DNA from: Carallia brachiata
Taxonomy: Eukaryota; Streptophyta; Magnoliopsida; Malpighiales; Rhizophoraceae
DNA: 64,000 bases
Assembly (NCBI GenBank): GCA_021464245.1
Contig: JADCRB010000025.1
Location: 568,659-632,658 of the forward strand
Direction of reading: 5' to 3'
Position 1 is the first letter of the stretch; every line of letters begins with the position of its first letter. Under the pieces are notes generated by a model. It was given only the letters and a program-made list of their open reading frames with translations, searched no databases and was not told where the DNA came from. Of this stretch, positions 35,272 to 48,050 are shown piece after piece. The position numbers were made by a program, and so were the translations under genes.

Positions 35272-36229
35272 CCAGTTGGTAAGCGAAGTTTTTTGGAGAT
35301 CGTTTGGCCTGTCCCTGAGCAATATTTTGTCTTATCCTGTCCTCATATTCATTTTGCTTGTATAATTTTCCAACCTGGTTGTATTAAGCATCTTAACCGA
35401 TTGGATTTAATGTTCTATGCTTTCCAACATTGTGGAGCTGTTCAGTATACTCGGTGATTCTGAACTTAAGAGAGCATCTTATTGCCATTCCCTTCTATGA
35501 GGTCCTTGCAGATCCCATTGAGAAGACGATTGCAGGCTGTGGAATCAGCAATGACTCTCTTGGTTGCTAGTTTAACTGGTACAGCACATGGCTTTTTGAA
35601 CATCATATCTAATGGAAGAATGAGGAAACAAATAATTTCCAAATATGCAAATTTGTTTGAAAGGCATATTGAAGGGGTGAACACGGGGGCCATTGGCTGT
35701 TTTCCAAGAGCTTGCAGACTTGTATGATTCAGCATTGTCAGTTAATTCACAGAACTACTTTGTTGTATTTTTTTCTCGGAGTACCCATAGCTCATTTTGA
35801 GGTGTTAGTGGACTATTTACTCAGTGGAGTAGTTTAAACTTTTGACTGTAGAGTAACTCGGTAAAATGTCTATGGCAGACATTCGGCTTTCGTAGTCTTC
35901 CCCTCGTATTTCAGCTGGAAGGCAGGCCCACAAACTGTGTATAAAATTGTAATATATGAACTCATTGGGCAATCATTCTGTTAACTATTGGTTATTAAAA
36001 TGTCAATTTATCTCAAGGGAAACAATTTTTTTCCCTTTCCAATGACCGAAAATGTTTCACTTGTCAAGCAGACTTGTATAATCTGTTAAGTATTAGTCAA
36101 TTATGTAATAGTGGTTATAAAATGTCATGTGCACCCAATGCTTGTTATGTGCCTAATTCTATTTTTGTTAGCCAAAAGTGTATAAATCAATAGTATAATT
36201 ATTGTTCAACGACTTAGCATAAAAAAAGG
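35272..36229 (+). other. ABC1K 3' flank and probable 3' UTR
   Basis: Non-repetitive-looking sequence follows the stop codon. Overlapping 81- and 89-codon open frames on opposite strands at about 35,466-35,735 show no domain and are judged chance. The start of copia-derived sequence at about 36,230 sets the right limit. Confidence 0.4.
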
Positions 36230-39199
36230 GAAGAATCTTCGTTGTGGCATTGACGATTTGGCTCACACAAGCATGAGACAACTCTCAAATCATAACCAAT
36301 ACAGCCTTCTGGATGGGCTTCTAAGGATCTTGCGGATGGACTTCTAAAGGTCACATGTAGAAATGACAAAGTGTGCCATGTATGCAAAAAGCTCTTTTAA
36401 GACTAAAAAAGTAATATCTACTACTGGCAGTTATTGCATATGAATTTGTTCTCTTAAAATTTCTTTATTCGCCGGTAAATTATGTGTATATATCATGGTC
36501 AATGATTATGGGAGGTTCATGTTGATCAAATTCCTAGCTCACAAGGATGAGAGCTGAAACATTTTTGAAGTGCTTTGTAAGGAAGTTCAAAATGAAAAAG
36601 GTATCGTGTCACTCCAATTAAAAGTAATCATGGTAGTGAGTATGAGAATGAAAACTTTGACTCCAACAAATCTCAAGGCATCATTCACAGTCAGCTCTAA
36701 GAATTATGTAGCAAAATGGATTTGCTAAAAGGAAGAACTTACCCTGCAAAAGATGGGTAGAATTATGTTAAATGAGTTTACCCTTCTCCAAACTTTTTGG
36801 GTTGAAGCAATTTATACTGCTTGTTTTGTGCCCAATTGGGTACTCATTGATCCAATTCCAAACAAAAACCCTCATATGGATTTTGGAATGGAAGGAAGCC
36901 TGGAAATAGCCTTCCTAAAAGTCTTTGATTACAAGTGTTTATTCTAAACATAAAAGATAACTATGGAAAGTTTCATTCTAAGGTGTATGAATGAATCTTG
37001 TTGGGATGTTTATCAAGTAGCAAAGCATATAGAGTGTTTAACAAGAAGTCTCTTGTCCAAACGTGTAGATTTTGATGAGACTAAGAAAGGAATATGCTGA
37101 TAATTTTGCAGCTTCAAACAAAATTTGGAGATGGTGAGTTAAGCATCAATGCAGCAATAAGCACCTAGTGATGTTGCTCAAGGGCAGGTGGAACAACTCG
37201 ACGAAAATAAATCAAATCTTCCAATGGATGGCAATCTAGAGAGTAATGTTCAACGAAGTTAGAGAGAGTGGAAGCATGATGCAAATTCATTCCAAAAAAA
37301 AAAATATTGGTAATCCTTTCTAACCCTTTGAAGACCCATTTGTATCTAAGAACACTAGCTCTTTTCACAAATTGAGCCAAAGCACATGGAAGATGCATTG
37401 GCTGATCATTCATTGATGCATACAATGAGCGATGAACTCAATTATTTCGAGAAAAACAAGGTCTAAACTTTGGTTCCTAGACCAAGTAACCAATCCTTCA
37501 TCAGACCAAGTGTGATTTTGGAACAAGTTTGATAAAAGTGTTCAAATTGTGAGACACAATATAAGATTAGTTACCAAAGGCTACAACTAAGAAGAGAGCA
37601 TTGACAATTATGAGATTTTTGCCTCAATTGCTAGGTTAGAAGCCATTAGAATTCTTCTTGCATTTGCAACTCATATGTATTTTAAGTTGTACTAAATGGC
37701 AATGAAGAGCCCATTCTTGACGACTACATCAACAAGGAACTCTATGTAGATCAGCTCCTTGGTTTTGAAAGTAATTAGTTCCTGGACCATGTTTATAAGC
37801 CTTCAAATGCTTTGTGTAGACTGAAATATGGTATAAAAAATCTCTTACTTAATAAGGATTTCGCCAAAGGTAAAGTTGATAATACTCTTTTTACTAAATC
37901 AAAACTGAGAACTTGTTAATTATTCAAATTTGTATTGATGATATCATATTTAGTACTACTAATAAATTTTTTGTGTAAGGAGTTTGCCAATAATATGAAA
38001 ATATAATTTGAGATAGACATGATGGGAGAATTAAATTTCTTCCTTGATCTCCCAACAAAGCAATTGAGGGAGGGGATCTTCATCAACCAAGCTAAGTACA
38101 CAAAGGAATTACTCAAAAAGTTTGGCATGAAGGATTCTAAACCTTGTGGCACTCTTATGACAAATTCTATAATGCTGGATTATGATGCATGATCAGAATC
38201 TTATAATATCTTACTGCTAATAGACCAAGTTTGATGTTTGCTTTTTTCTCGTATTCAAAAGTTTAATCCAGCCTAAAAGAGTCACACCTAGTTGCCCTTA
38301 AATTAGTGTTTAAATGTGTGAAGGGAACCATGATTTTAAGAATTTGGTATCCTCAAGAAACTTCCTTTGAGTTAGTGTAGATTTAAATTTTGCAGAAGAT
38401 AACTGAGAGAAAGAGTATCATGACCACATGTCAGTTTCTCGGGAAAATCTCAGTGTTTTAGTGTAGTACAAGACTCTTTCCACAATTGAAGCTAAATACT
38501 TAACAGTAGGGTGCTGGTAAGATCAATTGCTTTGGGTGAAACAAACTTTAGAAAACTTCAGATTGCACTACTCTCATGTGCATATCAATTATAATAACAC
38601 AAATGCAATCAACATGATCACGAACCCTATAAACCATGTGAGGACCCAATACATTAACTTTAAATTATCATTTCGTTAGGAATTATGTGTGCAAAGGCAA
38701 TGTGTCGCTAGAGTATGTGAGTACAAATGTTCAATTGGCTGACATCTTTACCAAAGCTTTAAGTGAGGATAAGTTTGTATCCATTGGACAGAGATTGAGT
38801 TTGATTGGGTTGGATTAATCTCTAGATCAAGTGTTGATATGTTTCTAGCGTGTTTGTATGTGATTTGAAGCATGACTTTATGTGGTTTCACGTTTTATAT
38901 ATGTATTATATGTTGATTAGGATGTTTTGATCTTGATAAATGAAAATTATTTTTCCATCCAAGAGGATAGGTCGATCAATCAGGAAACACAGTTACTAAT
39001 ATAAACAGTCGACTTATAATTAATTTCGGTTGACCAGTAGCGTTTTAAAAACTATTTTCTTTTTTTTTTTAACAACAAGAAAATCCCTCTTTCTCAAAAA
39101 ATTATTTTCTTTTTTCAAATCAAAGCCCTAAATCACTAAATCTGCATACATCATTTGAAATCAATATTTGGAAAGCATCAATCTCTCAAACTCATTCAC

Positions 39200-40065
39200 C
39201 ATGGCACAAAAAAAAAGGATCAACATCTATGCCAGAAAAGCTTAGAGTAAGAAAATTCGTAATTCCCTAAAGCAATGCCGCTTTTCTATCATTGAAACTG
39301 TTGGGAACCATCACCATTGAGATCACGTCGTCGTCCACGTTGTCCAGATCTTCTTCTCCGCCACCACTGTCATTGAAATACAAAAACAAGAATATCGCTT
39401 TGTGTCCTTGTAGATCAAAACCCTCGACGTCAAGAATTTTGGATGTTGGGATGACATCTCAGCTATCGTCCGTGCCTCCAGCGGACAAAGCAGTCAATCC
39501 TCCCCCTCCGACGTCAGATCTTCTTATATCTAATGAGAATAGTCCTCAACGATGAAAACAAAGCAACAATTTAAGAGGAAATATACTCCACTGCCCTCAA
39601 AAAAGTCTCCGCTAGCAGCTCCAGCAAACCCATCTCCAACATCTCCTCGTCTGCCACAATCAGTTTTTGGTCCATCAAACCCACCAATTTAAGTGGGTCC
39701 TTCATCTTCAGTGAACCTGGATCCATCAAGATACTACAACTTTGGGTTTAGAACTTTTGGAATTTCTGATGAATATCTTACTTCCTTAAAGAAGAGAACT
39801 GTATATGCTCGTAAACTTACATCTTAATTCAATTGATGAGTCTGAGAAAAATGAGTTCTTAAATGGATTTTCTTTTCATAAATGGATCAGAATTATTACT
39901 TTTAAGTGCGATTATTATACTGGGATAATAAAGATATTCTTTGTCAATACAAAAGTGAACAAGAATTGTTTGTTGATTACTTCCTACTTGAGTGAAGAGA
40001 AAGTTAGGATCACACCTCAGGTGATTGCTAATTACTTGAATTCACCTTTAGAGGTGGTTGTGTAA
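39200..40065 (+). pseudogene. Extra coding region between copia pol and the 3' LTR, decayed
   Basis: Plus-strand frames at 39,292-39,555 (Ser/Pro-rich) and 39,805-40,065 (FLNGFSFHKWIRIITF, then LSEEKVRITPQVIANYLNSP) lie after pol. The second resembles the plant transposon protein found in the third ORF region of some Sirevirus-type copia elements. Frames are short and interrupted. The role of such ORFs is unsettled; assignment rests on position and a weak resemblance. Confidence 0.4.
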
Positions 40066-40169
40066 CTTGCGTTGGCTAGACTGATTCATGGAATTTGGAA
40101 AGTTTGATCAACAAAAACAACCAAAGGTAGTGTTTGACGGCCAACCAAGTCTAGCGAAAAGAGTGGGGA

Positions 40170-41418
40170 TGTAAAAAGCCTTTCAAAGCTTCTGTCTTGT
40201 CTAACAAGTCAAGGGTAGTGCAAAGGATTGTGGCTTGCAACATCAATCCAAGAGGTGGACACTAAGATTACTTGTCATTTTAGGATACTTGTGTGCTTAC
40301 TTATATTTTGAAGAATTTTGTATCAGACTATATTAGGCAACATCTTTGAATTTTGATCTGAATGAGTTAACTGCTTACAAATATCTTGTGGTTTCTATCA
40401 AATATTTTTTTTAGAATGCTATTGAATGAGATCGTAGAATATCTCAAAAAAAGGTAGAAAGAATCGAAGTACTTCAAAGTTGGCAGAATTTTTGGACTAG
40501 TAGGCGAGACATACTGGCCGGACAGCATATGGAGAGAGAAGAGAAGCAGAAGAGTTACATTATATTTGGGTCGGTCGACCAGACTAATTGATCGAACACC
40601 AAGAAGGTTATTGAATTGGAGATTGTAAAGTTGTAGAAAATTATTGTCGATCGACCAAATTGTGCCTGCAATCAATTGGTGTGGCAGATAGACTGGAAGT
40701 GCAAAAAGCTGAAGAAGTTATGGAGATTTTGGTCTGATCGAATAACCTAAGTGATACAGGAAATCGAAACTTCACAAGAAAATGTTTCATGTTTTGGAAT
40801 TGATTGTCTTTATGGAAAGAGATCAATATCCGATAACTAGTTTAGCTCCAGAAAGTTTATATAGTCTTGTTTGTAGGACCAGATTAGACACCATGATCAA
40901 GAGAGAAGTATATATTGTGGAAAAAGCAATATTAAAGAGAAAGCGATTAAAAAGAAAAAATCAAGAGTAAGGGCTCTAGGAGAAAAAAGTTGAGATTGAG
41001 AAAAGTGCAAAATTGCTCTTGTAATAAGAATTAGAGCGTGAGCCTCTAAGGGTTGTACAACGCTATTGTATTCTTGTGTAAAGGCTTTGCAGAAAAATTT
41101 TGTGATTCAAGGTCAAGAAATCAAAGTGTACAGGGTTATCTTTACCTTGCAAAAGAAGATGAGATTTAGGGGATTGAAATCCAAAAATGAGAAATCTTCA
41201 GAAGTAGACCTAAACTCATAATTTGAATCAAACCACTATAATTATTGTGCACTTTCTTCTTTCTATCTCTTTTTTTATATTCCATTGATTATTTTTATTT
41301 ATATTGCTTGTTTATTGCTTATCAATATGATTGATTATTTTGGAATTGAGTTTAGGTCTAGGTGACCTAACCGATTAGTCCCAATTCACCCTCTTTTCGG
41401 TATTTTTTGGAACTAACA
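40170..41418 (+). repeat. Probable 3' LTR of the copia element
   Basis: A purine-rich stretch AAAAGAGTGGGGA (about 40,157-40,169) is directly followed by TG; the other end is GGAACTAACA ending at 41,418. This gives an LTR of about 1.25 kb bounded by TG...CA. Inside are GGTCGGTCGACCAGAC and GTCGATCGACC palindromes and a CCCAATTCACCCTCTT segment typical of copia LTR ends. No partner LTR is present, so the start is provisional. Confidence 0.45.
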
Positions 41419-42845
41419 GAGCAAATACAATGGCTTTGTATTTTCTGTGCTATCATGCTAACTTGAGTTATAGTTTTGTTATTTTACTTGTCTCTCAGTC
41501 TCTCTCCCTCTCCATCCTCCTAAAACTTTCCCTTCATATATTTTGCCACCCAATCCAAATTTTGAGTCTCTAAGGCACATTTCTCCCTTTTAGTTGGGAA
41601 TTTGAGGTTGAGAAAAATGGATTACTAACTTCAACAAATAGCCATGTAAGTTACACGAGCTAAATCTTGAAAGAGGCAAAGCAAATAATGGTTCAAATAT
41701 ATTCCACTTCCTAACAATTTCCAAGGTTTTTTTTTTTCCACATTCGTTTACCCAAAAAATTGTTTTTCGACAAGAATTTGGTCACTTAATTTTAGATAGA
41801 CCCTTGATATGAGATAACACTTTTCTACCAAATAAATTTCACTATTTTTCAAATAGAAGATTGTCTTCATGATACTTGGCCTAAGATATTGTTGGAACCG
41901 AATAACAATGGTAAAATTTGAAGGAGCTAAAAAAAAGTTAAAATAATTTTGTAAAACGGTGCGTCAAATATTAAGTGAAGTTGTGACTTAAAGAGTGCTT
42001 CATTCAGCCTGGAAAATAGGTAAGAACCTCTGGTGTCCAATTAATGACATTAAATGGGACAGACAGGACTTTAAGAATAGAATAATCAGAAATCAGAATG
42101 ATAACGTGGAGAGCATGGACGTTGGAGAATGATCGTGATCAGGAAAAGACATTAGGAGGAAGGGCAACTGTTGTTAAGCATTCAGAGCTTTGTAAATTTG
42201 AATAGGGTTGCACAGTGCAGTGGCCAGTAGCAGCCACTAGAGCAATTTTAATATTCGTCAATCGATCATATTGCGATCCATCATTTTGAGAAATTTCAGC
42301 TCAAGATGGCTTTGAATCTATGATCTTTTACATTCCGAGTTTATTCACAGCAAGGCGCCAGTTTTACTTTTTATATGATCGTTGCGCGCTCAAAATCCTT
42401 GGAGAAAGGCAACTTCCAGTCCACAATCATTGGGTTTTATTCAAGTAAGTTTGTAAGCCCTGCAACATGTTGTTGCTCCCGAGTTAGGCTTGTCTATGGG
42501 AGTCTTGAACCTGATTAAGACTTTAAGTAGCAAACGGGAAGAAAAAAAGAAAAAGAAAAAACCCTGAAATTTCACAAGATTAAGAGAGACATATACAGTG
42601 AGTTTACATATTATGTTCCTATGAATTGAGAAACGTTGAGAAGGATCCATTCTTTCAGAATGCACAGCAATTATTATCACACTGAACACTTTTATTTGTA
42701 TATGGGGGCATTGTAATGTAGCGGTGCATTCAGAATTGTACATTTTCAAGGGGAAAAGCTCATTCTTTCCAATTAATAAAGGAAGGAAGATTTGCGTGCC
42801 CGAAAAAGGAATATGGACCTTCATACTATTCCAGTCTGCAACTTA
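41419..42845. other. Spacer and probable 3' UTR of the P450 gene
   Basis: No coding exon is supported. The part just left of 42,846 is the likely P450 3' UTR. A 127-codon minus-strand frame at 42,441-42,824 has no recognisable domain and is judged chance. Confidence 0.4.
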
Positions 42846-44374
42846 TCAACCCCATCTGCCGGTAACCCTGACATTCATGCCATGCTTCATGTGGAGAATA
42901 ACAGAGTGGCTAGGTATCACAGTTTGTCCTTCCACGACCTGGATTTGGTAGTTATGGATAATAGAAGCAGCCACTGCCTTCATTTCAATGAATGCCACCT
43001 CCTTCCCAAGGCATGTCCTTGGTCCTGCATTGAAAGCTAGGAACTTGCTTGGAGTCTCATATTTGATGCCTCCGCGCTCTGTAATCCACCTTTCCGGCTT
43101 GAATTCCGAGCAATCTTTTCCCCATATTGATGTCATTCTCCCCATTGCGTACAAGGATATTAGTATTTTCATTTTTGGATCGAGGTGATGCCCGCTGGGA
43201 AGCACAACTGCCCGCAGAGGGGCCTTGTGTTCTAACGGAACTGGTGGATAGAGCCTTAGTGATTCGCACATTGCCCCATGGAGGTAAAGCAAGTCTTTGA
43301 CTTCTTCAGGGCTAAATAGCCTCCAAGCTTCCGCTTCTTTTGCAGGTATTATCGCTTTAAGCTCGTCTCTTATCTTGCCTTCGACTTCTGGGTTTGTAGC
43401 AACAAGCCAGAGAAACCACGTAAGGCCAGAGCTCACTGTGTCTCTCCCTGCAAGCAAGAGATTTACGATGGTGTCCCTTAAGAGCTTGTCATCGGGTTTC
43501 GATCCCATGATTTCAACTTCAGTCATGCAGGACGTCAACAGATCAACACCTTCTTCATTATTATCCCCTTTGGAGATGGAATTTTGATGATTGCGGAGTT
43601 GCTCTCGTTTTTTGGAGATATATTCAGCAACCACACGGTCCAATGTCTTCCATGCTATTTTCATCTTTGCCTCTTGGCCGATTCTGAGACGTCTCTGCAA
43701 CTTCCAGAAGAAAAGTGGTCTGCTATGACGATAGAATATCGATTCCATTGCAGTGTCCATGGCTTTTGAGAACTGTACCTCTGGGAAATGAATGGAGAGG
43801 CAGCTGGGGTCATATCCTGTGACCAACATGCATGTGATATCAAATGTAAACCTTGGAACAAATCTTGCAAGTCCACCAACAAGCCTTGTTTAGCCACATG
43901 CTCAAGGACTGGAATCAGACCTTTCTCCACCTTAGCCATGCAACTCTTCACCAAGAACCGGTGAAAGCTCCGATGCTTAATCAACCCTTGAGCCACTTTT
44001 CTCTGGTCCTTCCACAATTCTGAATCCGCATTGAAAATCCCATCTCCCAAAACATCAAATATCTCCTCGAACTTGGCCCCTTTTGGGAAATTTGCAAAGT
44101 TAGTGCTCATTATGTGATGCACGTTGATCGGATCAGCCGTGATGAAAGCATCCATGCCAGCAAACCGGGGACCTTTAAACAGGAAATTGCACCCGGTTCT
44201 CTCCAGAAGTTGTGCAGTTCTATCATGAATTTCATTAAGGTGAACATAGACATCGGGGAGCATTCCAAGGAGGGGATAATTCCTTGGCAGTCCTTTGGCT
44301 TTGTAGAAATGATAGCGAACGAAGAGAAAGCTAATGACTGCTAAGATGATTTCAAGAATGCCAATAGAAGCCAT
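42846..44374 (-). CDS. CYP96A: Cytochrome P450, CYP96A type (alkane/fatty-acid hydroxylase family), with one apparent frameshift
   Basis: An intronless gene of about 508 codons, the usual size for CYP96. It starts MASIGILEIILAVISF, a membrane anchor, followed by a basic/proline hinge (KGLPRNYPLLGMLP). Readable P450 marks are the I-helix LLAGRDTVSSGLTWF, ExxR in ESLRLYPPVP, FKPERW, and the heme loop FNAGPRTCLGK. NFPKGAKFEEIFDVLGDGIF and DSELWKDQRK are typical of CYP96. Family members act at the ER; Arabidopsis CYP96A15 (MAH1) hydroxylates wax alkanes mid-chain. After VDLQDLFQ (about residue 174) the frame shifts: near 43,852 one base seems missing from CCTTGG, and the rest continues in the 42,846-43,829 frame from CMLVTGYDPSC. 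Uncorrected, the protein would lack the heme site. Either a recent pseudogene or an assembly error; both halves are otherwise open. Confidence 0.85.
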
Positions 44375-44420
44375 TGGAATGGAGGGGTATGTTCACGCCA
44401 GTAGACAGTGCGCACTCTAC

Positions 44421-44430
44421 TATATTTATA
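44421..44430 (-). promoter_or_regulatory. TATA box of the P450 gene
   Basis: TATAAATATA on the minus strand lies about 50 bases upstream of the P450 ATG, which fits a transcription start 15-25 bases before the codon. It sits between a GC-richer leader and an AT-rich upstream, the usual look of a plant core promoter. Confidence 0.45.
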
Positions 44431-44789
44431 TAATAATATGCATTTTGTGTTTGAATGAACACGTGATATTACAGCACATTAAAGCATTTTTAAAAATTAA
44501 TGATATTTGTTTCACTCAAAAAAAAATTTAATGATATTTGTTATTTTTATTTATTTTTTTATAAGTATAATTTATTAATATTTTTAATTTACATAAATTT
44601 ATTTGATTATTTTGTTATTTAATTTTAAGTAAATCTTACTTATATGTAGCATAGAATTATAAATAAATTATAAAAAAAAATTAATCATATTAGAGTTTCC
44701 CTTCTTGTTGTATGAGTATCATTTGGACGTGGCTTCTCACACATTATTTAGCAATTTTTCAAAAGGGAGGCGCTGCATATATCGAGAGG

Positions 44790-44960
44790 TGCACCGGCCG
44801 AGGTGACACCAATATTTTAGTATTTTTTGTTTTATATAAAAAAATTAAAATTTAGATTTAGATGATTGTTATCTAAAAAATTAAAGTATAGACACTTTAA
44901 TGTAGTATAAAAAAATAATTATTATATTAATATGTATATGAGTATCTAGCTAACATTTTT
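44790..44960. repeat. Dispersed CACCGG-headed AT-rich repeat, second copy
   Basis: GTGCACCGGCC (about 44,790) is followed by GTGACACCAATATTTTAG and then AT-rich sequence with AAAATTAAAATTTAGATTTAG, mirroring the copy at 6.27-6.48 kb. It is non-coding. Confidence 0.35.
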
Positions 44961-46439
44961 ATTTTTAAAAATATTATTCAAGCGTATACAAAGAAAGTAT
45001 GATCGGTACCAAAAAAAAATAATAATAAAGAAAGTATGATGGTCTGCATCCAGGAAAAGTTCCATTTTATGGGGTCTCACTCTTTCTCCCTTAATATAGA
45101 AGAAAACGTTAGTCTGTCTACAACACGGTAAAATGACTAGCATATAACATCATTGTTATGAAAAATCTAACCTTTTATCTATGTTTCCAAAAATGATTGA
45201 CAGGGAAGAGCTTGGGAGCATTTATGTGAAAAGGTGGGTGGTTCACGACTTAGTGGCGTATTTGCGTACGTATCCAACGGTCATCCCTCCAGCATATCGG
45301 ATGCGCGTATATTACTGGCCATACCACCAACTCACAAACAACTTGCAAAATGTTTTCACAAATGGTCCATTTGTTTTACAAAAAAATATTGTTAGCAAAA
45401 TAATTTTACCATTTTTACCGTTTGGAACAACGAAAAAAGCTAATTACCAGGAGAAAAAAAATCCATGATGTCGAAAAGAAAATATCCCCACTTTTATTAA
45501 AAAATGACTTGGGACTAAAATAAGTGGAAGTCATTTGAAAAATATATTTGATAGATTATACAGCAAACCTTGAAAATGTGCCTAACTTCTTACCAAGATT
45601 TTTATTTTAAGTACTCTACCAGCTTCAAACTTCATCTAAGACGAAATCTGTAGTAAAAAGGAACGTCGAGCTATAAATGATAAGATGTTCAACCTGGGAA
45701 ACGTTCAAGTCACTTTCAAAGGTCAGAGGCCTGGCACTTTGGCATAGATAACCATGGGAAAGGCCATTTATTTATTTTTAGATAAGCATACTATTCTTGG
45801 GTAAAACGAGTACATCTTGTCCTTAATTACAACTAGAAGGAAGTAATCTCTCACCAACTGGTATAGTTGTGTGTTTAATGTGATATTACTTACCTTCTAT
45901 AAAAAGTTAGAGTCGATCTCAAATTCCCAGTATATTGCACAGGTTGCCACACAAATTGCCCCACTAGAATATTAACTTTCGAGTTTTTCTTTCAAAAAGT
46001 TTAATATATTTTTGCAAGGAGAAATGTTGATGTCCCTACAAATGATGGCCCGATGATTGTTTGCAGTGCAACAATGTTTATAATTTATACAAAATAATGA
46101 AAAAATGTGGAACGAAAAAAAAATTTTTTTTTTCTTATTTTTGTTACATATTTTGTGAATATTGTTGCATTACAAACCAATTTTTAGGTGGTTTTATCCT
46201 AACATGTAATGAGACTTTTCTTGTAAACATGATTTTGAAAACAAGAGTTGAGTGGTCAGTCTAACCAATTAAACTGTGTTTTGGGCCAAGATCTGGTATG
46301 GTTAACTTTTAAAATGAACCTCATTCTGGACAATCAAGGAACCGATGAACCGATCACTTCGACCGTAAATTGGTGAGTCGGCTCGGTTTTCTGGTTCGGT
46401 CCGTTCATGATTGAACACATAAAAAAAATACGGCTAAAT

Positions 46440-46510
46440 TGCACACTCAAAGCCTCGAACCTGCGTCAGAGGGAGTGAGTAACAAGGTAAATGCCACTGA
46501 ACCAAGCCAT
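46440..46510 (-). repeat. Candidate tRNA-derived SINE head
   Basis: On the minus strand an A box TGGTTCAGTGGCATTT (from 46,504) is followed about 40 bases later by a B box GGTTCGAGGC (46,461-46,452), separated by GTTACTCACTCCCTCTGAC. This is a common plant SINE head. A T-rich stretch follows. The total length is unresolved. Confidence 0.45.
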
Positions 46511-48050
46511 CGTATTTGTCGCCATAAAATTTATATGCTGCATTCTAAACGTGTTTGATTTTCGGCATCGGCTCCCCTTCTCTCCTCGATTATGGCTGCG
46601 CAACTCGCCTCACCATTCACAAGTCCATTTTTTATCAATTATCAGTCATCAAGCTTTTTTTTTTGGTCGGATGCACATCATTTATCCAGCTTTGATTTAT
46701 ACTTGGTAAGCAAACATTAATATAGAAAGATGGGACAATAAAGCGTTCCGAATACAAGCCTTCTTTTTCAAGTTACGAAGCATAAAGTTCTCAAAAAAAA
46801 GAAAAGTTATGAACCATAAATTGAAGGAAGATGTTATTCATCATAATTAATTACATTTAAAGAAAAAAGCTACGTAAAATTATATATTGCATTGATTTTA
46901 ATCTACCCTATCTTTCTTGCATTGAAATATTATTTTAAGGAAAAAAAGAAAAATAATTGGAGCCGACTATGTGACTACCACCCTTAAATAACTTCCGTAA
47001 TTATTATATACAACACAAAAAAAAAAAAAAATTATACGACATAATATAGAAATTATAAGAAAATTATATGATATGTGATAAGAAATTATACGATGTATAA
47101 TTAGTCATTAAAAATAAAATTTTTTTTAAATGACTTGTTACAACATACCACAAAAAAGTATACGACATATAACTAACTATTAAAAATTAAAATTTTTTTA
47201 CATATCGTATAATTTTTTTTAACAAGTCATATAATTTTTTCTATGACGTCGTATATGTAATTACAAAAGCTACCTAAAATAAAGCCACCAAAGTTTTTTC
47301 AAAATAAATATACATACTACTTCAAAACAAAATGTATGAATTAAAAAATAGATTATGCTTAATATGTTTGACTCATGATACATTATCATATCAATACATT
47401 ATATTCATCCATATTATATTATACTAATTTGTTCATTATTATTTAACTCTATACAATATATTAATTCATTTTTATATACTATATGTTATTTATAATTTGA
47501 AACTATTTGAGAAATTTAATTATAATACTTACTTTTTTACATATTTTTACATTGTATCTATAAATATTTTTATGTATTGTGCATAGATATTATATTTTTT
47601 ATATATTTAATATTAAGTACTGACTTTACCAATTTAATTACCGGCTAAATTAGTTGAACTAATTTTACTTCAAACTACTAATTTATTTTATTTAATAGCT
47701 GACTCGATTTCGAAAACCTTACTTGTAAATCATCAAGAAAAGCAAAGCTTCCAGTCCATAAAACCCACTTTGTGCAGCACTTGTCCAAGAAATAAATAAA
47801 CCTTCCAGTCCATCAAAATTTGAAAGAAGTAAAACAAAAATCAACTAATGTAAAAAAAAAAAAAAAAAAAAAAAAAAGAGTAATGGACTTCTTCCTCGAA
47901 TTATCTAGCTATTGCTATCAACCAGCTTAAACAGAAAATTGGAAAATTTCTCAAGCTCCTATTTGCTCAGCCACAACTCGGGTTTTCTAGTCTTGGTTCC
48001 AATCAAGGTTCAAAGGGAAAAGAAAATTGAATTCGGTCGTCACATTAGCT

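Larger units (their letters stand above)
36230..41418 (+). mobile_element. Ty1/copia LTR retrotransposon, 5'-truncated and decayed, Sirevirus-like layout
   Basis: Plus-strand remains follow copia order. A GAG-pre-integrase segment with LAHTSMRQLS-like reading and CHVC-type cysteines is at about 36,240-36,400. Integrase is at about 36,480-36,940 (TFWVEAIYTACFVPNWVL readable). Reverse transcriptase is at about 37,500-38,230 (ARLEAIRILLAFA- and IDDIIF-type segments). RNase H ends at about 38,570-38,820 with the LADIFTKAL motif. Another decayed reading region (39.2-40.1 kb) and a probable 3' LTR follow. Stops and frameshifts break all parts. No 5' LTR, primer-binding site or protease was found, so the left end is lost immediately downstream of the ABC1K gene. 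Confidence 0.8.
44432..48050. other. Repeat-rich spacer between P450 and S-acyltransferase genes
   Basis: It holds a CACCGG-headed AT repeat (44,790-44,960), a SINE candidate (46.44-46.5 kb) and GGTTCGG-type repeat sequence (46,330-46,420). At 46,990-47,270, ATTATACGA-type motifs recur four or more times in both orientations and could form hairpins. A 28-base A run is at about 47,851-47,877. No gene is supported. Confidence 0.4.

Noticed and set aside
35466..35735. Overlapping 81- and 89-codon frames after the ABC1K stop
   Set aside because: Opposite-strand frames over the same bases, no domain, located in the likely 3' UTR.
46452..46504. tRNA gene on the minus strand
   Set aside because: Same reason: good A and B boxes but no complete cloverleaf could be traced.
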